5,155 bases of DNA, taken from an uncultured Lachnospiraceae bacterium. GTDB lineage: Bacteria; Bacillota; Clostridia; Lachnospirales; Lachnospiraceae. Location of the stretch: NCBI GenBank assembly GCA_945492935.1, contig CALYVE010000147.1, positions 1 through 5,155 on the forward strand. The letters run 5' to 3'. Position numbers and translations under genes: made by a program. The stretch's first letter is position 1. Each line of letters starts with the position of its first letter. The notes under the pieces are model-generated. The model was not told the origin of the DNA and searched no databases. It saw only the letters and a program-made list of their open reading frames with translations. This document shows, piece after piece, positions 1 through 5,155 of this stretch.

Positions 1-1
1 T

Positions 2-1531
2 GTTATTGCAGTTACGGTTGTAGCCCAGTGGCTTATGAATATTATAAACAACCATATAACGTATTCGGTTGTTCGTGATATTCGTATCGAAGCATTTAAC
101 CGCCTTTCCGATTTGCCGCTTTCTTATATCGATTCTCACCAGCATGGTGATATAGTAAGCCGTATCGTAGCAGATATTGACCAGTTTGCAGATGGATTAT
201 TGATGGGATTTACGCAGCTTTTCTCAGGTGTAGCAACCATTGTCGGGACGCTTGCGTTTATGATATCAATCAATCTTCCGATTACGATTGTGGTCGTTGT
301 TCTTACACCGGTATCTTTATTCGTAGCTTCCTTTATTGCAAAGAGAACCTACAACCTGTTTAAGAATCAGTCCCAATCTCGCGGCAAGCTTACAGCACTT
401 GTGGATGAAATGGTTGGTGAACAGAAGATTGTTCAGGCATTTGGATATGAGGACGATGCATTGGACAGATTTGAAGAAATTAATAATCAGCTTGAAAAGG
501 ATAGCATGAGAGCTACGTTTTATTCATCGCTCACAAATCCCTGTACACGATTTGTCAATGGTCTTGTATATACATCCGTTGGCTTAATTGGCGCACTGTC
601 GGTAATAAAGGGCAGACTTTCTGTTGGACGTCTGACATGCTTCCTCAGCTATGCAAACCAGTATACAAAACCATTTAACGAAATATCAAATGTTATTACG
701 GAACTTCAAAATGCGATTGCCTGTGCGGGACGTGTGTTTGAATTGTTGGATGAAAAATCACAGGTTGCAGAGAAGGAAAATGCCTTTGTGTTATCAGAAG
801 CGACAGGTGAAATTGATATCAAAAATGTAGATTTTTCTTACGTTCCGGAACAGAATCTTATTAAGGATCTTTCGTTACATGTGACACCGGGTATGCGTGT
901 TGCCATTGTTGGACCAACCGGTTGCGGAAAGAGTACGCTGATTAATTTGTTGATGCGTTTCTATGATGTGAACGCGGGAAGTATTTGTGTCGATGCAACG
1001 GACATACGTGATATGACAAGAGCGAGTCTTCGTACAAACTATGGTATGGTATTGCAGGAGACCTGGCTTTCCCATGGTACAATTAAAGAAAATATTGCAT
1101 TTGGTAAGCCGGATGCAACAGATGAAGAAATCATTGAGGCAGCGAAGCTTGCACATGCACATAGCTTTATTAAGCGTTTGCCGCAAGGCTATGATACAGT
1201 GATTACAGAGGATGGAGGTAATTTGTCACAGGGACAGAAACAGCTTCTTTGTATTACAAGAGTTATGCTTTTGCTTCCGCCAATGCTCATTTTAGATGAG
1301 GCGACATCTTCCATTGATACGCGTACAGAAATCCGTATTCAGAAGGCGTTTAACCGAATGATGGAAGGCCGGACAAGCTTTATTGTAGCACACCGTCTAT
1401 CAACGATAAAGGAAGCAGACATCATTCTTGTTATGAAGGATGGTAATATTATTGAAATGGGTTCTCACAAGGAGCTTATGCAAATGAATGGTTTCTATAC
1501 AAATCTTTATAATTCGCAGTTTGCACATTAG
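2..1531 (+). CDS. ABC exporter half-transporter (fused permease and ATPase), 5' end cut by window edge
   Basis: This is a type IV (ABCB/MsbA-like) exporter subunit in the cytoplasmic membrane that uses ATP hydrolysis to move an unknown substrate out of the cell. The frame is open to the left edge, so the ATG at 35 is internal and the true start is off-window. About 509 residues are visible against roughly 570-600 for the family, so the first transmembrane region is missing. Numbered from base 2, hydrophobic segments lie near residues 69-112 and 184-203, and the coupling-type sequence SYIDSHQHGDIVSR precedes them. The ATPase domain is complete: Walker A GPTGCGKST (304-312), Q-loop Q352, signature LSQGQ (408-412), Walker B LILDEATSSID with E433, and H-loop H464. 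LSQGQ instead of LSGGQ is common in this exporter group. Such genes often come as adjacent pairs forming a heterodimer; the partner would be upstream. The substrate cannot be told from the sequence. No terminator is visible before cysS. Confidence 0.93.
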   Translation, partial: VIAVTVVAQWLMNIINNHITYSVVRDIRIEAFNRLSDLPLSYIDSHQHGDIVSRIVADIDQFADGLLMGFTQLFSGVATIVGTLAFMISINLPITIVVVVLTPVSLFVASFIAKRTYNLFKNQSQSRGKLTALVDEMVGEQKIVQAFGYEDDALDRFEEINNQLEKDSMRATFYSSLTNPCTRFVNGLVYTSVGLIGALSVIKGRLSVGRLTCFLSYANQYTKPFNEISNVITELQNAIACAGRVFELLDEKSQVAEKENAFVLSEATGEIDIKNVDFSYVPEQNLIKDLSLHVTPGMRVAIVGPTGCGKSTLINLLMRFYDVNAGSICVDATDIRDMTRASLRTNYGMVLQETWLSHGTIKENIAFGKPDATDEEIIEAAKLAHAHSFIKRLPQGYDTVITEDGGNLSQGQKQLLCITRVMLLLPPMLILDEATSSIDTRTEIRIQKAFNRMMEGRTSFIVAHRLSTIKEADIILVMKDGNIIEMGSHKELMQMNGFYTNLYNSQFAH

Positions 1532-1538
1532 CTTTTTA

Positions 1539-1568
1539 TTGACAGATAATTCATTTTCAAGCTACAAT
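1539..1568 (+). promoter_or_regulatory. Sigma-A type promoter for cysS cluster
   Basis: A perfect -35 box TTGACA (1539-1544) is followed by an 18-base spacer and the -10 box TACAAT (1563-1568), one mismatch from consensus. Transcription would start near 1575, leaving a leader of only about 30 bases before the cysS ATG. It sits in the only sizeable gap ahead of the cluster, directly after the exporter stop codon, and probably drives cysS, mrnC, rlmB and possibly sigH. Confidence 0.75.
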
Positions 1569-1589
1569 TAATTTTAGTGATTTGCCATG

Positions 1590-1596
1590 AAGGAGG
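1590..1596 (+). promoter_or_regulatory. Ribosome binding site of cysS
   Basis: AAGGAGG is a full match to the Shine-Dalgarno core and lies 10 bases before the ATG at 1607. It fixes this ATG as the start, in agreement with the N-terminus expected for the protein. Confidence 0.85.
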
Positions 1597-1606
1597 CTAT
1601 TAACAC

Positions 1607-3013
1607 ATGAAGATTTTTAATACGATGACAAGAACCAAACAGGAATTCAAACCGATTAACGAAGGCAAGGTCGGAATTTATGTTTGTGGTCCTACTGTTT
1701 ATGATTATATCCACATCGGAAACGCAAGACCGATGATTGTATTTGATACATTACGCCGTTATCTGGAATATAAGGGACTTGAGGTAAATTATGTATCGAA
1801 CTTTACGGATGTAGATGATAAGATTATCCAGAAGGCGAATGCTGAGAATGTAGATTCTAAGGTAATCTCTGAACGATTTATTGAAGAGTGCAAGAAGGAT
1901 ATGGCAGCGCTCAATGTCAGAGAGGCAACGACGCATCCGAAGGCGACAGAAGAAATCGATGACATGATTGCTATGGTAGCTGAGCTTATTGCGAAGGACT
2001 ATGCTTATGTTGTCAATGGAACTGTATATTTCCGTACACGTAAGTTCCGGGATTATGGCAAGCTTTCAAAGAAGAATATCGATGATTTAAGAGCCGGTAA
2101 TCGTGAGCTTTTGGTGTCCGGTGAGGATGAGAAGGAAGATCCACTGGATTTCGTTCTTTGGAAACCAAAGAAGGAAGGCGAGCCTTTTTGGCAGTCTCCT
2201 TGGTGCGAAGGCCGTCCGGGCTGGCATTTGGAGTGTTCGGTTATGTCAAAGAAGTACATCGGAGATATTATCGACATTCATGCAGGTGGTGAAGATTTAA
2301 TTTTCCCACATCATGAAAATGAGATTGCGCAGTCAGAGGCTGCAAACGGAACAGAGTTTGCAAGATACTGGATGCATAATGGTTTCCTTAAGATTAACAA
2401 TGAAAAAATGTCAAAGTCGCTCGGAAACTTCTTTACTGTTCGTGAGATTGGTGAGAAATATGATTTACAGGTCATTCGTTTCTTTATGCTTTCCGCACAT
2501 TACAGAAGTCCGCTCAATTTCTCGGCAGATTTAGTGGAATCCTCAAAGAACGGCTTGGAGCGTATTAAGACTGCTTATGCAAAACTGCAGGAACTTTGTG
2601 CAAATGGTACGGATGGTGATATGTCAGCCCAAGAGGCTTCGTTTGTCAAGCAGTTGGATGGCTATGTAGAAAAATTCGAAGCTGCAATGGATGATGACTT
2701 AAATACCGCGGATGCCATTTCCGTAATATTCGAGCTTGTAAAATTTGCAAATACAACGACAACAGAAGGTGCTACAAAGTCCTATGCCAAGGCTGTAGCA
2801 GATAAACTTGCCATGCTTGCAGATGTTTTAGGAATTATTGTCGAGCAGAAGGAAGACTTGTTGGATGACGAAATTGATGCCTTGATTGCAGAGCGTCAGG
2901 CAGCCCGAAAGGAGAAAAACTTCGCAAGAGCAGACGAAATTCGTAATTTGTTATTGGATAAGGGCATTGTTTTAGAAGATACAAGAGAAGGTGTAAGATG
3001 GAAGAGAGCATAA
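1607..3013 (+). CDS. cysS: Cysteinyl-tRNA synthetase (class I)
   Basis: This cytoplasmic enzyme activates cysteine with ATP and attaches it to tRNA-Cys. At 468 residues it is full length for the family (about 460-470). The class I Rossmann signature reads HIGN (residues 36-39), followed by NFTDVDDKI (65-73). The second ATP-binding motif KMSKS is at 267-271. The four zinc ligands that select cysteine are all present by comparison with the E. coli enzyme: C27, C210, H235 and E239 (in HHENE). The C-terminal helical anticodon-binding part ends with the usual RADEIRNLLLDKGI-type segment. The ATG has a strong Shine-Dalgarno site. The last 16 bases overlap mrnC in another frame, an arrangement also seen in other Firmicutes where these two genes are adjacent. 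The leader after the predicted promoter is too short for a T-box, so regulation by uncharged tRNA-Cys is not expected at this promoter. Confidence 0.98.
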   Translation: MKIFNTMTRTKQEFKPINEGKVGIYVCGPTVYDYIHIGNARPMIVFDTLRRYLEYKGLEVNYVSNFTDVDDKIIQKANAENVDSKVISERFIEECKKDMAALNVREATTHPKATEEIDDMIAMVAELIAKDYAYVVNGTVYFRTRKFRDYGKLSKKNIDDLRAGNRELLVSGEDEKEDPLDFVLWKPKKEGEPFWQSPWCEGRPGWHLECSVMSKKYIGDIIDIHAGGEDLIFPHHENEIAQSEAANGTEFARYWMHNGFLKINNEKMSKSLGNFFTVREIGEKYDLQVIRFFMLSAHYRSPLNFSADLVESSKNGLERIKTAYAKLQELCANGTDGDMSAQEASFVKQLDGYVEKFEAAMDDDLNTADAISVIFELVKFANTTTTEGATKSYAKAVADKLAMLADVLGIIVEQKEDLLDDEIDALIAERQAARKEKNFARADEIRNLLLDKGIVLEDTREGVRWKRA

Positions 3014-3447
3014 GCAGGGATCTTGTAGAGGTCTTGCGAGGAGAAGCTTCAACTGAATTAAATCCTTATGGTTATTCACCTCTTTCACTTGCGTATCTTG
3101 GTGACAGTGTAATGGATTTACTTGTCAAAAGCTATTTTGTTATGCATACAAATATGCAGACCTACAAGTACCACAAGGAAGTAACAAACATCGTAAAAGC
3201 AAAGTACCAGGCAGAGTTTGTTGACCGTATGTTTGATTCCTTTTCGGAGGATGAACAGGATGTATTTAAGCGCGGTCGAAATGTGAAGTCACATTCTAAG
3301 GCAAAGAATGCGACGACCGGTGAGTATCGCAAAGCAACCGGACTTGAGGCGGTGTATGGATATTTGTATTTAAAGGGCGATATTGCACGCTTGCACGCAC
3401 TTACTGACGATATGATTCGGGGCTATCTGGCGAGCAAGCATTCGTAG
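2998..3447 (+). CDS. mrnC: Mini-ribonuclease III
   Basis: Mini-III is a dimeric endoribonuclease made of an RNase III catalytic domain without the double-stranded RNA-binding domain. In B. subtilis it trims the ends of 23S rRNA precursors. The protein is 149 residues, normal for the family (about 130-150). The first catalytic signature is LAYLGDSVMD (31-40) with the metal-binding D36. KRGRN lies at 91-95, and the second signature YRKATGLEAVYGYL (110-123) carries E117. Nothing follows the catalytic domain, which distinguishes it from ordinary RNase III. The ATG at 2998 lies inside the end of cysS (16-base overlap). It has an AGAAGG ribosome site 6 bases upstream, also inside cysS, so translation is probably coupled. 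rlmB follows after 14 bases. The next position after the first signature has D40 where many homologues have E; this is likely conservative. Confidence 0.95.
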   Translation: MEESISRDLVEVLRGEASTELNPYGYSPLSLAYLGDSVMDLLVKSYFVMHTNMQTYKYHKEVTNIVKAKYQAEFVDRMFDSFSEDEQDVFKRGRNVKSHSKAKNATTGEYRKATGLEAVYGYLYLKGDIARLHALTDDMIRGYLASKHS

Positions 3448-3461
3448 AAAGGAATAAGAGA

Positions 3462-4232
3462 ATGGGAAAAACATTCGAACAGGAAGGAAATGAAACAACA
3501 GCGCATTCGGTGGAAGGCAGAAATGCGGTATTAGAGGCATTTCGCTCCGGCACAACTGTTGATAAACTCTATATTCAAGAAGGACTGAGGGACGGAGTTA
3601 TAAGCTCTATTATTAGAGAAGCAAAGAAAAAGGATGTTATTATCAATTTCGTAAGCAAGGATAAGCTTGACCAGATGTCTTTTGCAAAGAAGCATCAGGG
3701 AGTGATTGCAAACCTTGCTGCATATACGTATGCAGAGATTGATGACATTTTCGAAAAGGCAGAAGCACATGGAGAGGATCCGTTTATTTTTATTCTGGAT
3801 GAAATTGAGGATCCGCACAATCTTGGAGCGATTATTCGTACGGCAAATCTTTGCGGTGCCCATGGCGTAATTATACCAAAGCGCAGGGCAGTAGGCCTTA
3901 CAGCTACAGTCGGCAAGGCATCCGCAGGTGCTGTGTTGCATACGCCTGTTGCTAAGGTTACAAATATCGCTAAGACGATTGAAGAATTAAAGGCGCGCGG
4001 CATGTGGTTTGCCTGTGCAGATATGGGCGGCGATCTTATGTATGACTGCAACCTGACCGGACCGATCGGACTTGTCATTGGCAATGAAGGTTCCGGTGTA
4101 AGCAGACTTGTAAAAGAGAATTGCGATTACGTAGTTTCCATCCCGATGAAGGGAGATATTGATTCCTTAAATGCTTCAGTGGCAGCAGGGGTACTTGCCT
4201 ATGAAGTAGTACGTCAGAGAATGAAAAAATAA
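3462..4232 (+). CDS. rlmB: TrmH/SpoU-family 23S rRNA 2'-O-ribose methyltransferase (RlmB type)
   Basis: This protein uses S-adenosylmethionine to methylate a ribose 2'-OH in RNA. The RlmB group modifies G2251 (E. coli numbering) in the peptidyl-transferase P-loop of 23S rRNA. It has 256 residues, as expected. An N-terminal substrate-binding domain of the L30e-like SpoU type covers about residues 14-90 (begins VEGRNAVLEAF, ends with HQGVIA). The C-terminal knotted SPOUT domain has all three motifs: DEIEDPHNLGAIIRTA (113-128; N120, R126), IGNEGSGVS (206-214; E209) and IPMKGDIDSLNASVAAG (227-243; S235, N237). An AAAGGA ribosome site ends 8 bases before the ATG. It is the third gene of the cysS cluster. 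Exact rRNA target is inferred from family and synteny; close paralogues (TrmH, TsnR, RlmB-like) share these motifs, so the family call is firmer than the target. Confidence 0.93.
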   Translation: MGKTFEQEGNETTAHSVEGRNAVLEAFRSGTTVDKLYIQEGLRDGVISSIIREAKKKDVIINFVSKDKLDQMSFAKKHQGVIANLAAYTYAEIDDIFEKAEAHGEDPFIFILDEIEDPHNLGAIIRTANLCGAHGVIIPKRRAVGLTATVGKASAGAVLHTPVAKVTNIAKTIEELKARGMWFACADMGGDLMYDCNLTGPIGLVIGNEGSGVSRLVKENCDYVVSIPMKGDIDSLNASVAAGVLAYEVVRQRMKK

Positions 4233-4245
4233 TACATTCATTAGT

Positions 4246-4250
4246 GGGGA
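4246..4250 (+). promoter_or_regulatory. Ribosome binding site deciding the sigH start
   Basis: The only purine-rich site ahead of sigH is GGGGA. It lies 1 base before the ATG at 4252 but 7 bases before the ATG at 4258. Only the second distance suits ribosome binding, so 4258 is preferred over the longer reading, which adds just Met-Phe. Confidence 0.65.
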
Positions 4251-4257
4251 AATGTTC

Positions 4258-4854
4258 ATGGATTATGAGTCAATGACAGATAGCGATATTTTGAAAAGAA
4301 TTCGCGTACATGATGACGACGCAATGGAATATTTGCTAAAAAAACATAGTCGTATTGTGAAAAGGGAAACACGTACGCTCTATTTGATTGGGGCTGAAAT
4401 GGAGGATCTTGCACAAGAAGGCATGATAGGGCTTTTTAAGGCTATTCGTGATTATAAAGAGGACAGTGGGGCTGAGTTTGCCACGTTTGCTACAATTTGC
4501 GTAAGAAGGCAGATTCGTACTGCGATTAAGGCATCGACAAGACAAAAGCATACCCCGCTAAATGAATATGTTTCAATTTATGCAAATGAAGATGCGGACG
4601 GAAATCCGGAAGATTACTTCGAAGCGGAGCCGGCCAATGCAAATCCGGAGAATATCATGTTAGCAAAGGAACGACGTCTCCAATTGGAAGATTTAATAAA
4701 AGCAACATTAAGTGACTATGAAAATTGCGTGTTAAATCTTTTTTTGGACGGTATGTCATATGCGGAAATTGCCGGAGAGCTGGGAAAAACAGAAAAATCA
4801 ATTAATAATGCTTTGCAACGAATTCGTACAAAGCTGAATGCTTCGGCAAGGTAG
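4258..4854 (+). CDS. sigH: RNA polymerase sigma factor SigH (Spo0H, sigma-30)
   Basis: This is a sigma-70 family factor that directs RNA polymerase to promoters of the transition to stationary phase and, in spore formers, to early sporulation genes. From the ATG at 4258 it has 198 residues (B. subtilis SigH has 218). Region 2 spans about residues 20-98, with the core-binding stretch LIGAEMEDLAQEGMIGLFKA (43-62) and the DNA-binding part ATICVRRQIRTAIKASTRQKH (78-98). This closely resembles the B. subtilis segment around CITRQIITAIKTATRQKH. After an acidic linker (about 104-130) comes region 4 (about 150-195) with a helix-turn-helix including GMSYAEIAGELGKTEKSI and NALQRIRTKL. It follows rlmB by 25 bases, matching the known rlmB-(yacP)-sigH order. 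The 25-base gap leaves no room for a private promoter, so it is read from the cluster or from a site inside rlmB. Presence of sigH alone does not prove that the host sporulates. Confidence 0.93.
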   Translation: MDYESMTDSDILKRIRVHDDDAMEYLLKKHSRIVKRETRTLYLIGAEMEDLAQEGMIGLFKAIRDYKEDSGAEFATFATICVRRQIRTAIKASTRQKHTPLNEYVSIYANEDADGNPEDYFEAEPANANPENIMLAKERRLQLEDLIKATLSDYENCVLNLFLDGMSYAEIAGELGKTEKSINNALQRIRTKLNASAR

Positions 4855-4861
4855 TTTTTAC

Positions 4862-4890
4862 TTGACACATTAGCCGGAATCAAGTATTAT
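4862..4890 (+). promoter_or_regulatory. Strong sigma-A type promoter for tRNA-Thr
   Basis: A perfect -35 box TTGACA (4862-4867), an ideal 17-base spacer and the -10 box TATTAT (4885-4890), one base from consensus, lie just after the sigH stop codon. Transcription would start near 4897, giving a leader of about 16 bases before the tRNA. The strength fits a stable RNA gene. Confidence 0.8.
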
Positions 4891-4898
4891 CATACTTG
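4881..4898. repeat. Inverted repeat over the tRNA promoter -10 box
   Basis: CAAGTAT (4881-4887) and ATACTTG (4892-4898) form perfect 7-base arms around a 4-base centre, covering the -10 box and the expected start site. It could be an operator, a weak hairpin ending the sigH transcript (a five-T run follows at 4902-4906), or chance. The arms are A/T-rich, so a terminator role would be weak. Confidence 0.45.
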
Positions 4899-4912
4899 TG
4901 CTTTTTATACAA

Positions 4913-4985
4913 GCTGATATAGCACAGTCGGTAGTGCGCAACATTGGTAGTGTTGAGGTCACGGGTTCGATTCCCGTTATCAGCT
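4913..4985 (+). tRNA. tRNA-Thr (anticodon GGT)
   Basis: All four arms fold perfectly. The acceptor stem is GCTGATA (4913-4919) with TATCAGC (4978-4984). The D stem is GCAC/GTGC (4922-4925, 4934-4937) and its loop contains GG. The anticodon stem is CAACA/TGTTG around loop TTGGTAG (4944-4950), placing anticodon GGT at 4946-4948, which reads ACC and ACU threonine codons. The T stem is ACGGG/CCCGT with loop TTCGATT. Position 73 is T and CCA is not encoded, so the 3' end must be completed by the CCA-adding enzyme. The acceptor sequence equals that of E. coli tRNA-Thr(GGT), as I recall it, supporting the identity. Small departures are A12-U23 in the D stem and G at position 38 of the anticodon loop. 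It has its own promoter and terminator and appears to be a single-gene unit. Confidence 0.97.
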
Positions 4986-4988
4986 TAT

Positions 4989-5024
4989 AAGACAACATTT
5001 CATAATTGAGATGTTGTCTTTTTT
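4989..5024 (+). terminator. Rho-independent terminator of tRNA-Thr
   Basis: The 10 bases AAGACAACAT (4989-4998) pair with ATGTTGTCTT (5011-5020). The stem can extend by a T-G pair and two Watson-Crick pairs to 13 pairs with a 6-base loop. The 3' arm runs into six T residues (5019-5024). It starts 3 bases after the tRNA discriminator base and would also end any sigH read-through transcript. Confidence 0.93.
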
Positions 5025-5074
5025 GTCTACCAAGGCTTTGTTGGTGCGTGCTCCTTGCGGCAGTGCAATCAAAA

Positions 5075-5095
5075 GAATTGCTGCTGAAGCAATTC
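5075..5095. repeat. Inverted repeat in the right-hand intergenic region
   Basis: GAATTGCT (5075-5082) and AGCAATTC (5088-5095) are perfect 8-base arms around a 5-base centre. On the minus strand the hairpin is followed by TTTT, so it could be a weak terminator for a leftward gene off the right edge. It also lies inside the open frame noted there, encoding part of its hydrophobic segment. Role unknown. Apart from this and that open frame I see nothing definite in 5025-5155. Confidence 0.35.
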
Positions 5096-5155
5096 CTTCT
5101 AAATTCTTTCTGATTTTTTTCTTAATAAGATTCAGGTGTCAAAAGCCTCGTGTTC

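Larger units (their letters stand above)
4980..5138 (-). other. Unassigned minus-strand open frame with a signal-peptide-like segment, possibly a gene remnant
   Basis: Between an in-frame stop at 5139-5141 and a stop inside the tRNA (4980-4982) the minus strand stays open for 52 codons. The upstream part reads KKKIRKN, then the hydrophobic GIASAAILLIALP, then QGARTNKALVDKKD: a basic head, a greasy core and a polar tail, as in a signal peptide or short membrane anchor. There is no ATG, GTG or TTG ahead of the basic head, only a CTG (5133-5135) without a ribosome site. The last dozen codons come from the terminator and tRNA, so any real coding part would end near 5025. It could be a decayed fragment of a secreted-protein gene or chance. 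I recognise no family. Confidence 0.15.

Noticed and set aside
35..37. ATG at 35 as the start of the ABC exporter
   Set aside because: The frame is open to the window edge, the 11 codons before it look like exporter membrane sequence, and there is no ribosome site. The gene is cut by the window, not naturally short.
875..1186. Minus-strand open frame of 103 codons inside the exporter
   Set aside because: It lies opposite the intact ATPase domain with all motifs conserved on the plus strand; its product is rich in Cys, His and Thr in no recognisable pattern. It is a shadow.
2053..2534. Short open frames on both strands inside cysS
   Set aside because: cysS is intact here, with its zinc and KMSKS motifs in this stretch; the other frames are by-products.
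3531..4084. Two overlapping minus-strand open frames opposite rlmB
   Set aside because: They overlap each other and the well-supported rlmB gene and show no family features or ribosome sites that I can see.
4195..4224. Possible sigH promoter at the end of rlmB starting TTGCCT
   Set aside because: At a spacing of 17-18 bases the -10 candidates (AGAATG, GAATGA) match poorly.
5029..5045. Small hairpin ACCAA/TTGGT after the terminator
   Set aside because: Five-base arms with a 7-base loop are expected by chance and no T-run follows.
1..5155. CRISPR arrays, insertion sequences, retrons, phage or defence genes
   Set aside because: No repeated units, transposase or reverse-transcriptase motifs, or defence-gene motifs were seen; almost all sequence is accounted for by housekeeping genes.

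Overview
The window looks like a piece of a low-to-mid G+C Gram-positive chromosome, most likely a Clostridia/Lachnospiraceae-type Firmicute. The evidence is the gene order cysS-mrnC-rlmB-sigH, which resembles the Bacillus subtilis cysS-mrnC-rlmB-rae1(yacP)-sigH region. Mini-RNase III and a SigH-type sigma factor also point to Firmicutes. Further support comes from strong Shine-Dalgarno sites, sigma-A style promoters, and a tRNA-Thr without an encoded CCA and with U73. I cannot name the genus from sequence alone.

Layout. Bases 2-1531 hold the 3' part of an ABC exporter half-transporter, cut by the left edge; its membrane domain is incomplete and its ATPase domain is complete. A 75-base gap follows with a convincing promoter (TTGACA, 18-base spacer, TACAAT). 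It drives a tight same-strand cluster: cysS (cysteinyl-tRNA synthetase, 1607-3013), mrnC (Mini-ribonuclease III, 2998-3447, overlapping cysS by 16 bases), rlmB (TrmH/SpoU-family rRNA 2'-O-methyltransferase, 3462-4232) and sigH (sigma-H, best start 4258, end 4854). A second strong promoter (TTGACA, 17-base spacer, TATTAT) then serves a single tRNA-Thr(GGT) at 4913-4985. A rho-independent terminator starts 3 bases after the tRNA. The last ~130 bases carry no gene I can name, only a minus-strand open frame with a signal-peptide-like stretch and one inverted repeat.

Functionally the cluster is translation machinery: amino-acid charging, 23S rRNA end maturation, 23S rRNA methylation and a threonine tRNA. 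Linked to it is the sigma factor that in B. subtilis switches on the transition to stationary phase and sporulation. The ABC exporter is probably an unrelated upstream neighbour whose partner half would lie off the left edge.

I did not find a new biological system. This is mostly a conserved housekeeping neighbourhood. The points worth a second look are the inverted repeat exactly over the tRNA promoter -10 box, the lack of a yacP/rae1 gene between rlmB and sigH, the absence of room for a private sigH promoter in the rlmB-sigH gap, and the unexplained right-hand edge.
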